Source: SXXZ01 sp041177965
GTDB lineage: Bacteria > Verrucomicrobiota > Verrucomicrobiia > Limisphaerales > UBA9464
Length of the DNA: 64,000 bases
Assembly (NCBI GenBank): GCA_041177965.1
Contig: JBEGWF010000002.1
Coordinates: forward strand, 55,336-119,335
Direction of reading: 5' to 3'
The notes under the pieces are model-generated. The model did no database searches. It had not been told where the DNA came from and saw only the letters and a program-made list of their open reading frames with translations. Below, one piece after another: positions 1 to 10,146 of the stretch. A program made the translations under genes and the position numbers. Within the stretch, counting starts at the first letter, position 1. Every line of letters begins with the position of its first letter.

Positions 1-524
1 TGCTGATGGCCGAGACCCGTTTCTGCCTGCGCATGACGGCGCGCTCGGTCTCGAGCCCGTCCGAGATCCTGACGCAGGCCAACCGCCTTCTCGCCGAGGA
101 TCTCGGCGGCGACCGCTACGTCACCGTCTCGCTGGCGGCCATCCATCCCGGGAGCCGCATCCTGCGCCATGCCAGCGCCGGACACCCGGCCACCTGGGTC
201 CTCGATGCGGCCGGCGGGATCAAGGCCCGCCTGCGACGCACCGGAAAACCCCTGGGCCGACAAGGGAACGCCCCGTATGGCGAGAATCCGGAGATCGCCC
301 TGGAGCCGGGAGACATCGTCCTGCAACTCACCGACGGGATCGACGAGGCCATGCGGGCCGATGGCAGCCTCTTCACCGTCGAACGGGTCCTGGACCTCAT
401 CCGCAGGAACCCCGGCATGGCGTCGCTGGGGCTGGCGGAGCTCATCTGCAGCGAAGCCCGGGCCTTCACCGCGCCCGAGCCCCAGACCGACGATTTCACG
501 GTGGTGCTGGCACGGGTCCTCTGA
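1..524 (+). CDS. SpoIIE/PP2C-type serine phosphatase, C-terminal part (5' end outside window)
   Basis: The reading frame is open to the left edge, so only the last ~173 residues are present. They resemble the C-terminal half of the SpoIIE/RsbU PP2C-like phosphatase domain: a segment on preparing and storing state (SPSEILTQANRLL), then HASAGHPATWVLD, GKPLGRQG, the metal-site strand GDIVLQLTDGIDEAM, and the terminal QTDDFTVVLARV. The Asp of TDG and the paired Asp of TDDFT are the expected metal ligands. Family members dephosphorylate anti-sigma-factor antagonists or similar switch proteins, often under control of an N-terminal sensor that cannot be seen here. The first internal ATG (position 6) lies inside the domain and is unlikely to be the real start. 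The fold assignment is firm; the signalling partner is unknown. Confidence 0.85.
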   Translation, partial: LMAETRFCLRMTARSVSSPSEILTQANRLLAEDLGGDRYVTVSLAAIHPGSRILRHASAGHPATWVLDAAGGIKARLRRTGKPLGRQGNAPYGENPEIALEPGDIVLQLTDGIDEAMRADGSLFTVERVLDLIRRNPGMASLGLAELICSEARAFTAPEPQTDDFTVVLARVL

Positions 525-556
525 ACCCCGACCGTCGACCTCCGACCTTGGACCCC

Positions 557-790
557 ATGGCCATGAAAACCCTCTTCACCGGTCCCTGGATCAAGTGCGA
601 CCTGCTGCAGGTATGGCTCGAGAAGCATGGCATCCCCTCGGTGGTGGAGCCCATGGAGCCCCCGACCGGCGGCCCGCTCGAACCCAGCGGCGTCGAAGAT
701 CTGGGCCGCGAGATGCGTGTCCTCGTGCCCGAGGCCGACCACCCGAGGGCGCACGACCTGTTCTTCACCGAACGCGAAGGAGAACTCTGA
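557..790 (+). CDS. DUF2007-family small protein
   Basis: A protein of about 77 residues that reads like DUF2007 (putative signal-transducing domain): an N-terminal strand MKTLFTGPWIKCDLLQVWLE, then a glycine (KHGIPS) and a C-terminal strand with REMRVLVPEADHPRAHDLF. The family is a small alpha/beta fold related to PII-like/ACT-like modules, with no fixed biochemical role. ATG codons lie at 557 and 563; neither has a Shine-Dalgarno sequence, and a TTG at 548 is also in frame. The stop TGA overlaps the ATG of the next gene (ATGA), so the two are probably co-translated. It follows the phosphatase by only 32 bases and probably shares its transcript. Confidence 0.7.
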   Translation: MAMKTLFTGPWIKCDLLQVWLEKHGIPSVVEPMEPPTGGPLEPSGVEDLGREMRVLVPEADHPRAHDLFFTEREGEL

Positions 791-1008
791 TGACGCCTGA
801 ATCAATGAACACGAGGCTGGAACAGGCCGAGGCCGCCCTGGCCCACCTGGAGCGCAACTTCGACGAACTCAACTCCGTGGTGATCGCCCAAGGGAAGACG
901 ATCGCCCGCTTGCAGCGGCAGTTGGAGACTCTCGGAGAAACCCTCCGCGGCCAGGACCTGGACCGCATCGCGCCCCACAACCAGAAGCCGCCCCATTACG
1001 CACCCTGA
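790..1008 (+). CDS. slyX: SlyX-family protein
   Basis: A 72-residue protein dominated by one amphipathic coiled coil (TRLEQAEAALAHLERNFDELN, then QGKTIARLQRQLETLGETL) with a C-terminal PHNQKPPHY tail. This layout and the tail (usually PPPHY) are the hallmark of SlyX. The molecular function of SlyX is not known; in E. coli the gene lies next to slyD but no mechanism is established. The start overlaps the preceding stop codon by one base (TGATG), pointing to translational coupling with the DUF2007 gene. The symbol is assigned by family only. Confidence 0.8.
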   Translation: MTPESMNTRLEQAEAALAHLERNFDELNSVVIAQGKTIARLQRQLETLGETLRGQDLDRIAPHNQKPPHYAP

Positions 1009-1013
1009 GCACC

Positions 1014-1376
1014 CAGCCGTCGCCGACATCATCCGAAGCAGACACTCCTTCCCGAGCACACTCCCAGGCAGGGACCGATCTCAGAGCGGTCTGCACTCTC
1101 CACGGCGCTTTCGGAGAAAGCGCCCTACCGGGCCCAGCCGTCCCCGACATCACCCGAGGCGGCCACTCCTTCCCGGGCACACTCCCAGGTAGGGACCGAT
1201 CTCCGAGAGGTCCGCACTCTCCAAGGCGCTTTCGGAGAAAGCGCCCTACCGGGCCCAGCCGTCGCCGACGTCACCCGAGGCGGCCACTCCTTTCCGAGCT
1301 CACTCCCAGGTAGGGACCGATCTCCGCGAGGTCCGCACTCTCCACGGCGCTTTCGGAGAAAGCGCCCTACCCCTGG
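1014..1376. repeat. Three tandem copies of a 121-bp hairpin repeat
   Basis: Copies begin at 1014, 1135 and 1256, each 121 bp long and differing at only a handful of positions. Each carries a perfect inverted repeat GGCGCTTTC-GGA-GAAAGCGCC (first at 1104-1124, third at 1346-1366), preceded by a second conserved block around the CTCCCAGGTAGGGACCGATC motif. The third copy runs into the 3' end of tyrS: the CTACC of the repeat supplies the tyrS TAG stop (1367-1369). It fills the gap between the convergent slyX and tyrS genes. The hairpin lacks a T-tract, so it is a weak candidate terminator. A decayed copy in the opposite orientation lies at 56341-56402. Confidence 0.95.
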
Positions 1377-2650
1377 ATGGTGACCACTGCGTAGTTGCGG
1401 CGCCCCTTGCGCAGGAGGAGGTGCTTGCCGAAGAGCAGGTCGGCGGTGGTGACCGCCCGCTGGACCTCGCCGACACGCACGTTGTTGAGCGAGGCACCTC
1501 CGCCCTGGATGTCCGTTCGGGCCTGTCCCTTGCTGGCTGAAAGGCCGGCATGCACCAGCAGTTCCGTCAGCGGCATCCCGGACCCGGCCAACCGGGAGGG
1601 CTCCAGCGTCTTGGTGGGAACCTCTCCGAGCAGCTCGTTGAAGGTGCCTTCGCCCACCCCGGCCAGGTCGCCACCGAAGAGGATCTCGCTGGCCCGGACC
1701 GCCTCCTGGGCCGCCGACTCGCCGTGGACCAGGGTCGTCACCTCGCGGGCCAGCGCCTTGTGCGGCGCCCGGGCCCCCGGATTGGCCGCCAGGTCCTGCT
1801 CCAACCCCGCGATCTGCTCGGCGGAGAGGAACGTGAGCACCTTCAGCAGCTTGATCACATCGCGGTCGTCGCTCTGGACGAAGAACTGGTAGAAGCGGTA
1901 CGGACTGGTCCGCCCCGCATCCAGCCACACCGCCCCCGAGGCGCTCTTGCCGTACTTGGTGCCGTCGGCCTTGGTGAGCAGCGGCAGGGTCAACCCCCAG
2001 ACCGGCACGCCCAGTTTCTTACGGCACAATTCGGTGCCCGCGGTGATGTTGCCCCACTGGTCGGTGGCGCCGATCTGGAGCTCGCAACCGGTATGACTGC
2101 GCAGGTGGTAGAAGTCGTAGGCCTGCAGCAGCATGTAGCTGAACTCGGTGTAGCTGATGCCGTTGTCGCGGTCCTCCATGCGGGCGCGGACCGATTCCTT
2201 GGCCACCATGGCGTTGACCGTGAAGTGCTTGCCCACGTCGCGGAGGAACTCGAGGTACGAGATCGGACCGAACCAGTCGAAATTGTCCACCAGGCGGGCC
2301 GCGTTGCCCGGGGCGTCGAAGTCGAGGAAGCGGGCGAGCTGCCCCTTGATCGAGGCGATGTTGTGCTTCAGCACGTCCGGGGTCAGCAGGTTGCGCTCCG
2401 AGGAACGCCCGCTGGGGTCGCCGATCATCCCGGTCGCCCCGCCGGCCAGGGCGATGGGCACGTGGCCGGCCTGCTGGAATCGCCTCAGGCACAGCAGCGG
2501 CACGAGATTGCCCACGTGCAGGGAGTCGGCCGTGGGATCGAAGCCGCAGTACAGGGTCGTCGGCCCCGAGGCGAGCCGGGCGGACAGGGCTTCCAGGTCG
2601 GTGCAGTCGGCGTACAGACCCCGCCATCGCAGTTCTTCGAGAATGTTCAT
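1367..2650 (-). CDS. tyrS: Tyrosyl-tRNA synthetase
   Basis: Charges tRNA-Tyr with tyrosine in the cytoplasm. The 427-residue protein has the class I HIGH-type motif (HVGN, residues 45-48), the tyrosine-pocket segment YTEFSYMLLQAYDF, the GATDQWGNI motif, and KYGKS near residue 238 as the KMSKS equivalent. The C-terminus carries an S4-like RNA-binding domain (SKGQARTDIQGGGASLN...). Length matches the bacterial TyrRS family (~420). The start at 2650 (MNILEEL) is chosen because the family begins just before this helix; an upstream in-frame start would add ten atypical residues. The gene is convergent with the slyX cluster, and its stop codon lies inside the third 121-bp repeat. Confidence 0.97.
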   Translation of the reverse strand: MNILEELRWRGLYADCTDLEALSARLASGPTTLYCGFDPTADSLHVGNLVPLLCLRRFQQAGHVPIALAGGATGMIGDPSGRSSERNLLTPDVLKHNIASIKGQLARFLDFDAPGNAARLVDNFDWFGPISYLEFLRDVGKHFTVNAMVAKESVRARMEDRDNGISYTEFSYMLLQAYDFYHLRSHTGCELQIGATDQWGNITAGTELCRKKLGVPVWGLTLPLLTKADGTKYGKSASGAVWLDAGRTSPYRFYQFFVQSDDRDVIKLLKVLTFLSAEQIAGLEQDLAANPGARAPHKALAREVTTLVHGESAAQEAVRASEILFGGDLAGVGEGTFNELLGEVPTKTLEPSRLAGSGMPLTELLVHAGLSASKGQARTDIQGGGASLNNVRVGEVQRAVTTADLLFGKHLLLRKGRRNYAVVTIQG

Positions 2651-2711
2651 CGGCGGGACGATTGAACCACAGAGCAGCACCGGCGGGAACCCGGCATCGT
2701 CGGACGGAAGC

Positions 2712-3872
2712 TCAGCGGCCGTCCCGGACGCAACGGAAGCCGACGTGGGAACTGCCGGTGTCGACCGCGCCCTTGCCCCGGGTGCCGATCAGGAACCGCG
2801 CGCAGTACTGGTCGCTGCACAGGAACGATCCGCCCCGATGGACCCGCTTGGGCACACCCGGTTCGTCGGGATCGAGGCTGTCGGAGGGCCCGCGCGGATT
2901 CCGGACCACGCCTCCATCGGCGGCCCTCGAACGGTAGGTGTCCGGACGATACCAATCGCTGCACCACTCCCAGACGTTCCCGGCGACATCGTGGAGACCG
3001 TACCCGTTGGGAGGATACTGGCGCACGGGAGCGATGCCCCGGAAGCCGTCGAGCGCGGCGTCGGCGTCGGGGAAGCGTCCTTGGAAGGCATTGCACCGCC
3101 AGCGACCGGCCGCGTCGAGACGATCGTCGCCCCAGGCATAGGCCTTCCGGTCGAGGCCCCCGCGTGCGGCGAATTCCCACTCGGCCTCGGTGGGCAGCCG
3201 CTTGCCCGCCCACCGGGCGTAGGCCTCGGCATCGGCATATGCCACATGCACCACAGGATGGCCTCCGCGGCCCTCGATGGAACTGCCCGGACCCTCCGGG
3301 TGCCGCCAATCGGCTCCGGCGACATACCGCCACCATTGCAGCGGATCCTCCAGCATCACCGGGCCGTCCGGACGCACGAAGACCGCCGCACCGGGCACCA
3401 GCAGCGTCGGATCGGCCCCGGGGAAGTCCTCGGCCCGGGGCGCATGTTCGGCGACCGTGCGGTAGCCGGTGGCCGCGACGAAGCGCGCGAACTGGTCGTT
3501 GGTGACCTCGGTCTCATCCATCCAGAACCCGTCCACCGCCACCCGGTGCACCGGTTCTGCATCGGTGAACCCGTCGCGGAGGCCCGTGCACATCGGTTCG
3601 CCGGCCTGGAGTCCCGCACGCAGGAGCCCCGTGGCCGAAGATCCCGGACCGCCCATCCAGAATTCGCCGCCGGGAATCCACACCATGCCGGCCGGAGCCG
3701 CATTCGTGGCCGCACCGGGGAGGGCCGGATCCGATACCGGGGCGGAATGCGAACGCTGTCCCGGATTCCCGGCGGATTCCGGTTCGGCTCGCCGACCACA
3801 CCCGACCCCAACGAGCAGGAGGATCACCAGCACCGGGAGGCCGCGGACAGGGGTTCGATCAGGTCGCCACAT
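2712..3872 (-). CDS. Formylglycine-generating enzyme (SUMF1 family) lipoprotein
   Basis: 386 residues. The N-terminus is a lipoprotein signal (PVLVILLLVGVGC, lipid-modified Cys25), then a short Pro/Ala linker and a full FGE-sulfatase domain starting at MVWIPGGEFWMG. Family landmarks are PVVHVAYADAEAYARWAGKR, LPTEAEWEFAARGG, NVWEWCSDWY and GFRCVRD. The segment GGSFLCSDQYC has cysteines at 352 and 357, the same C-x4-C spacing as the two catalytic, copper-binding cysteines of human SUMF1 and actinobacterial FGE. Many bacterial relatives lack this pair, so this one may really convert a sulfatase cysteine to formylglycine, or it may act on another substrate. It is predicted to be envelope-anchored. 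No sulfatase gene lies in the window. It sits 48 bases downstream of the small membrane protein and may belong to that operon. Confidence 0.9.
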   Translation of the reverse strand: MWRPDRTPVRGLPVLVILLLVGVGCGRRAEPESAGNPGQRSHSAPVSDPALPGAATNAAPAGMVWIPGGEFWMGGPGSSATGLLRAGLQAGEPMCTGLRDGFTDAEPVHRVAVDGFWMDETEVTNDQFARFVAATGYRTVAEHAPRAEDFPGADPTLLVPGAAVFVRPDGPVMLEDPLQWWRYVAGADWRHPEGPGSSIEGRGGHPVVHVAYADAEAYARWAGKRLPTEAEWEFAARGGLDRKAYAWGDDRLDAAGRWRCNAFQGRFPDADAALDGFRGIAPVRQYPPNGYGLHDVAGNVWEWCSDWYRPDTYRSRAADGGVVRNPRGPSDSLDPDEPGVPKRVHRGGSFLCSDQYCARFLIGTRGKGAVDTGSSHVGFRCVRDGR

Positions 3873-3920
3873 GGGTTTCGGAGGTGGAGGAATTCAGGGG
3901 CACGATCCGGCGGATCCGGT

Positions 3921-4283
3921 TCAACGACGCCAACGGTCCACGCCGGCCCAGGCCAGAAGCGCGACGCCGACGGGGGTCCCGGTCAGCGAGGTGGGGATGG
4001 CCGCGACCAGGCCGAGCACGAGGGCCTTGCCGAAGGCGACGCTCCAGCGGTCACGACGCAACCACCGCTGCAACCACACCGTGGGCACGAAGACCGAAAG
4101 GAAGGCCAGGGGTACGGTCAACCACCAGGTGAGGACCGCCCAGTCGGCGAGATTCCACAGATTGTCGACCGCCACCAGCAGCCCGGCGGACCACGGATGA
4201 ATCGGCGGAGCCGGGGAACGCGGGGGCTCCGCCGCCAATGCCGCGGACCCTCGGGATGGCGCGATGGCCCGGGGCGCGGTCAC
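3921..4283 (-). CDS. Small membrane protein, translationally coupled to the exonuclease
   Basis: A predicted 120-residue protein with a Pro/Ala-rich N-terminus (residues 1-30), a hydrophobic stretch around residues 32-68 (LLVAVDNLWNLADWAVLTWW, then LTVPLAFLSVFVPTVWLQ) that could hold one or two membrane segments, a basic loop (RWLRRDRW), and a second hydrophobic region around 84-114 containing AAIPTSLTGTPVGVALLAWAG. I do not recognise the family. The start is the GTG at 4283: its GTGA overlaps the TGA of the exonuclease gene, the classic arrangement for translational coupling. Reading farther upstream in this frame only crosses the exonuclease gene out of frame. The hydrophobicity pattern makes a real membrane protein likely; its function is unknown. 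Confidence 0.7.
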   Translation of the reverse strand: MTAPRAIAPSRGSAALAAEPPRSPAPPIHPWSAGLLVAVDNLWNLADWAVLTWWLTVPLAFLSVFVPTVWLQRWLRRDRWSVAFGKALVLGLVAAIPTSLTGTPVGVALLAWAGVDRWRR

Positions 4284-5194
4284 AGCAGGGTTCCCTGTCC
4301 CGAGGCCTCCCAAGGCAGGCCCAATTCCGAGAGCAGACTGCGGAAGCCCCACCGACGGTACATCGCGCCCAGACGTTCCCGTCGGACGACGTCCGACGGC
4401 TCGATCCGCAGGGTGTCCAGGTCGGGACCGCCGGGAAGATCGGTGCGGAGGGAGATCAACCGTCTGTTCCGATGGAGCGATTCGACGGCCGCCTGGAGGT
4501 TCGACCGCTGTGATTCCGACTTCACCTCGGTCAATCGCGACAGGAGCGCGTCGATGCTGCCGTACTTCTGCAGCAGCTGGGTGGCGGTCTTGGGTCCCAC
4601 CCCCTGCACACCGGGGATGTTGTCGACGGCATCGCCGATCAGGCTCAGCCAATCCACGACCTGGTCCGGCCGGACCCCGGTCTTGGCCTCGACCTCGGCG
4701 GCGGTCCAGACCCGCTCGGTCTTGTCGTTGGGGTTGAAGAGTCCCACCCGGTCGTCGACCAACTGCATGAAATCCTTGTCGGAACTGGCCACGATGGTCC
4801 TCCAACCGCGGGCCCCGGCCCGGCGGGCATACGTGCCGATCCAATCGTCGGCCTCGGTCCCGGGATGGCTCCAGGCAGGCACACCGGCGGCCTCGAGCCA
4901 GCCCTCGATCTCGGGGAACTGCCTCTCGAGATCGTCCGGGGTCGGGGCCCGCTGCTGCTTGTAATCGGGATGTTCGGCCATGCGTTCGGCAGCAAGCCCC
5001 CGGTCCCACAGCACCAGGCGATGCGTGGGCCGAAGGATCGTCTCCATCTTCTGCAGCATCTTCACGAAGCCGTAGATGGCGTTGGTCGGCGCGCCGTCGG
5101 GCGAATTCAGCGAACGGATCGCATAGAACGCCCGGTAGGCGTAGGCGTGGCCGTCCACGAGCAGCAGGGTGGGCGATGGATCCGTCGACGACAT
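4280..5194 (-). CDS. Stand-alone 5'-3' exonuclease (PolI N-domain / flap-endonuclease type)
   Basis: 304 residues, equal to the N-terminal 5' nuclease domain of DNA polymerase I without polymerase or proofreading domains. Visible metal-site acidic clusters are LLLVDGHAYAYRAFYA, TEADDWIGTYA, ASSDKDFMQLV and GDAVDNIPG. The helix-hairpin-helix that grips DNA is GVQGVGPKTATQLLQKYGS. Such enzymes remove RNA primers and 5' flaps during Okazaki fragment maturation and repair. The start at 5194 (MSSTDPSPTLLLVDG) places the catalytic strand at the N-terminus as in relatives; the longer reading to 5464 lies in the intergenic region upstream of ppdK and has no family similarity. It heads a minus-strand operon with the small membrane protein (4-base overlap) and perhaps the FGE lipoprotein. 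Confidence 0.92.
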   Translation of the reverse strand: MSSTDPSPTLLLVDGHAYAYRAFYAIRSLNSPDGAPTNAIYGFVKMLQKMETILRPTHRLVLWDRGLAAERMAEHPDYKQQRAPTPDDLERQFPEIEGWLEAAGVPAWSHPGTEADDWIGTYARRAGARGWRTIVASSDKDFMQLVDDRVGLFNPNDKTERVWTAAEVEAKTGVRPDQVVDWLSLIGDAVDNIPGVQGVGPKTATQLLQKYGSIDALLSRLTEVKSESQRSNLQAAVESLHRNRRLISLRTDLPGGPDLDTLRIEPSDVVRRERLGAMYRRWGFRSLLSELGLPWEASGQGTLL

Positions 5195-5389
5195 GCCTTC
5201 AAAAGGTGCGGACACCCCGCGGGACAGACAAGGACGCCTTTTCACCACCCGGAACACCCGACACCCCGGGTCCGTATGACGCCCGTCGGAACCGGTTCCC
5301 GTGGTCAAAACGGCCCAAAAACGCTCATTCCCGACGCACGTGACGGACAAAAGTGCGGTTTTTTCGAGGATTTCCACGATTTTCCCGCG

Positions 5390-5417
5390 TTGACGCTTGC
5401 CCACTCCCAGATAACCT
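5390..5417 (+). promoter_or_regulatory. Predicted sigma70-type promoter of ppdK
   Basis: TTGACG (5390-5395), a 16-base spacer, then TAACCT (5412-5417). A start around 5424 would give a leader of about 50 bases before the ppdK ATG. The rest of the 280-base divergent gap toward the exonuclease gene shows only a weak CGCAC/GTGCG hairpin followed by six T around 5365 and no other recognisable signal. Confidence 0.45.
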
Positions 5418-5474
5418 GACGGTTCTGCTTCGACGCGGATTCCCGCGTTCTCATCCAAAGACACACTAGCGATT

Positions 5475-8231
<2,757 letters not shown>

Positions 8232-8304
8232 TCCCCTCCGCCACGCCGGTCCTGGACCGGAACATGCGGATGGCGCGGAAGGCGAAACCCTACACGCGCA
8301 AGAC

Positions 8305-8337
8305 AGGCCGCCCGGAGCGATCCGGGCGGCCTTTTCG
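8305..8337 (+). terminator. Rho-independent terminator of ppdK
   Basis: Stem AGGCCGCCCGGA / TCCGGGCGGCCT with a GCGA tetraloop, followed directly by TTTTCGTT. It lies about 75 bases after the ppdK stop. Confidence 0.9.
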
Positions 8338-8385
8338 TTGGCGCCCCCGCCCCCTCCCTGCTGCCGCCCGGGGAAAACCGCGTTC

Positions 8386-9435
8386 TCAGGGCTTTTCGGC
8401 GGACTTCTCCTCGGAGCCCTCGGGGGGCTTCCCGACCCCGGCGTCGGCGGCCGGTTTTTCCGGCCCCGGATCGGGCGGCAGGCCCTGCTTCTCGCGCCAG
8501 TTCCGCTCCAGACGCTGCTTCACCACGACATGGACAGGGTTCGTCACCGCATCGAGATGGGTGCGGGCCGCCGCCCATCGACCCGCCTTGATCTGCCAAC
8601 GGGCCATGTGCAACCGCACGCCCTCGCGTTCCTCGCCGATGGCGGTCAGCCGGAGGGCGTTGGTCCAGGCTCCCAGGCCCGATTCGATCACCGCCAGTTC
8701 GGCCGCCTTCCGTGCGAGCTCGTTGGTGGCCGGGGCCGGCTTCACGCCGTACCAGGTCTGGGCGACATCCGAGGCCAGCTTGAAATCGAGCGGACGCAGC
8801 GCGGTGGCCTTGGCGTAGAATTCGAAGGCCTTCTTGAAGACTCCCTGTTCATCGACGCCGTAGTGCTTCTCGGCATCGCGCCGGAAGAGGTAGGTCACCG
8901 TGCCCAGGGAATGCCAGTACTGCGCCTCGGTGGGTTTCAATTCGATGGCCTTCTCGAAGTACGGGAAGGCCTTCTCGACGGGTCCCCGGTGGGCGTAATG
9001 ACCGGCCAGGTTGTTCCATACGGCCGGATTGGAGGGATCCATCGCCCGGGCCTTCTCCCATTGGTCGACCATGGCGAACTCGTCGCCGATGTCGCCGAGG
9101 AAGCTGCCGTAGGCGATCACCGCCCGGGCATGCTTCGGATTCTTCTCCATGAATGCGGTGTACCGCTTGCGGACCTCCTCGTGACGGGCGTCGATCCTCG
9201 CCTTGAGCTCCGCATCGACCTCGGCACCGTCGGGCAGGGCATCCAACCAACGTTCCACCTGCTCGCCCACCTGGTCGTCGAGCCGCAGGAGAGCCTGGAA
9301 CTCGGCCTCGACGGGATCGTTGGTCGCGACGACCGGGACCGCGACCCCCACCCGCTCCACCAGGGCCGTGTTCAGCAGGGCCGTCTTGTTGGTGGCCAGC
9401 AGCAGGCCCAGTGCCCCGGCGAGGACGTCGCTCAT
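8386..9435 (-). CDS. Tetratricopeptide-repeat protein
   Basis: 349 residues. The central part shows TPR-type helices: AVWNNLAGHYAHRGPVEKAF followed by YFEKAIELKPTEAQYWHSLG, and FEFYAKATALRPLDFKLASD. A preceding segment (HARAVIAYGSFLGDIGD) fits an additional repeat. The N-terminus (VLAGALGLLLATN) is mildly hydrophobic but lacks a basic n-region and is not a convincing signal peptide. The C-terminal ~35 residues are Pro/Glu/Lys-rich and probably disordered. TPR proteins act as scaffolds; no partner can be named. It is convergent with ppdK and divergent from the next small secreted protein. Confidence 0.75.
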   Translation of the reverse strand: MSDVLAGALGLLLATNKTALLNTALVERVGVAVPVVATNDPVEAEFQALLRLDDQVGEQVERWLDALPDGAEVDAELKARIDARHEEVRKRYTAFMEKNPKHARAVIAYGSFLGDIGDEFAMVDQWEKARAMDPSNPAVWNNLAGHYAHRGPVEKAFPYFEKAIELKPTEAQYWHSLGTVTYLFRRDAEKHYGVDEQGVFKKAFEFYAKATALRPLDFKLASDVAQTWYGVKPAPATNELARKAAELAVIESGLGAWTNALRLTAIGEEREGVRLHMARWQIKAGRWAAARTHLDAVTNPVHVVVKQRLERNWREKQGLPPDPGPEKPAADAGVGKPPEGSEEKSAEKP

Positions 9436-9576
9436 GCCGGCACCTTAGCATCCCGGCCGCACGGACCCAGCGCTTTGTAACCTCGGACCGTCGGAGGGTG
9501 TCTGGATGCCTGAACACAGCGTCCGGGAATTCCGGACATGACGGTAAAGAAAAACCTCCCCAGAGGAACACACACC

Positions 9577-9942
9577 ATGAACAAACGCACCCTCGCCCTG
9601 CTGGCCGCCCTGATCGGCCTGAGCATCGCACCGTTGTCCGCCGAGGACGCCAAGCCCGCCACCCCGACCGCCGAGAAGGCGGACAAGAAGGGACGCGGAT
9701 CCCGTGAAGATTGGGACAAGCTCACCGACGCCGAGAAGGCCGAGAAACTGAAGGAGCGCAAGGCCAAGATGGAGGCCCGCATCAAGGACCTGAAGGCCAA
9801 GAAGGCCTCCGGAACCCTGACCGACAAGGAGACCCAGCAGTTGGAGCGACTCGAGAAGCAGGCCGCCCGCGGCGACCGACCCCCGGGCGAACGCCCGGCC
9901 GGCGGCAAGCGCCCCAAGAAGGACGATTCCGGCGCGAAGTGA
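9577..9942 (+). CDS. Small secreted, highly charged protein
   Basis: 121 residues beginning MNKRTLALLAALIGLSIAPLSAED, a clear Sec signal peptide with probable cleavage after LSA. The mature part is a Lys/Glu-rich helical segment (DAEKAEKLKERKAKMEARI, then a stretch of alternating Lys and Leu/Glu) followed by a Pro/Gly/Arg/Lys tail. The start at 9577 is preferred over the in-frame ATG at 9538 because it gives the signal peptide and has AGAGG ten bases upstream. I do not recognise a family; similar Lys/Glu-rich periplasmic proteins exist in many bacteria. It is followed by short tandem repeats and a strong terminator. Confidence 0.7.
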   Translation: MNKRTLALLAALIGLSIAPLSAEDAKPATPTAEKADKKGRGSREDWDKLTDAEKAEKLKERKAKMEARIKDLKAKKASGTLTDKETQQLERLEKQAARGDRPPGERPAGGKRPKKDDSGAK

Positions 9943-9972
9943 CGCCCACGGCCCGAGGTGGAACTGCGTCGC

Positions 9973-10016
9973 AAATCAGCGCCAAATCAGCGCCAAATCA
10001 GCGCCAAATCAGCGCC
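9973..10016. repeat. Four tandem copies of an 11-bp unit
   Basis: The unit AAATCAGCGCC is repeated four times without mismatch (starts at 9973, 9984, 9995, 10006), between the stop of the small secreted protein and its terminator. A different 11-bp unit, GTCCGACAGCA, is repeated twice in tandem at 10049-10070. Confidence 0.95.
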
Positions 10017-10073
10017 ACCCCCCCCGGCACCCCAAGCGTCCCACTGACGTCCGACAGCAGTCCGACAGCACCA

Positions 10074-10097
10074 CGCCGCCCCACGGGGCGGCGTTTT
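10074..10097 (+). terminator. Rho-independent terminator after the small secreted protein
   Basis: Stem CGCCGCCCC / GGGGCGGCG with a very short loop, followed by TTTTCG. It also separates the convergent glycine/proline-rich gene. Confidence 0.85.
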
Positions 10098-10146
10098 CGA
10101 TGGAAAGGGGCCGAGGTGTCCCCGCAAGGGGCGGACCGGACCGGGC

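Noticed and set aside
9973..10016. CRISPR array or origin iterons
   Set aside because: The 11-bp units are directly adjacent with no spacers and no cas gene or dnaA/rep context.
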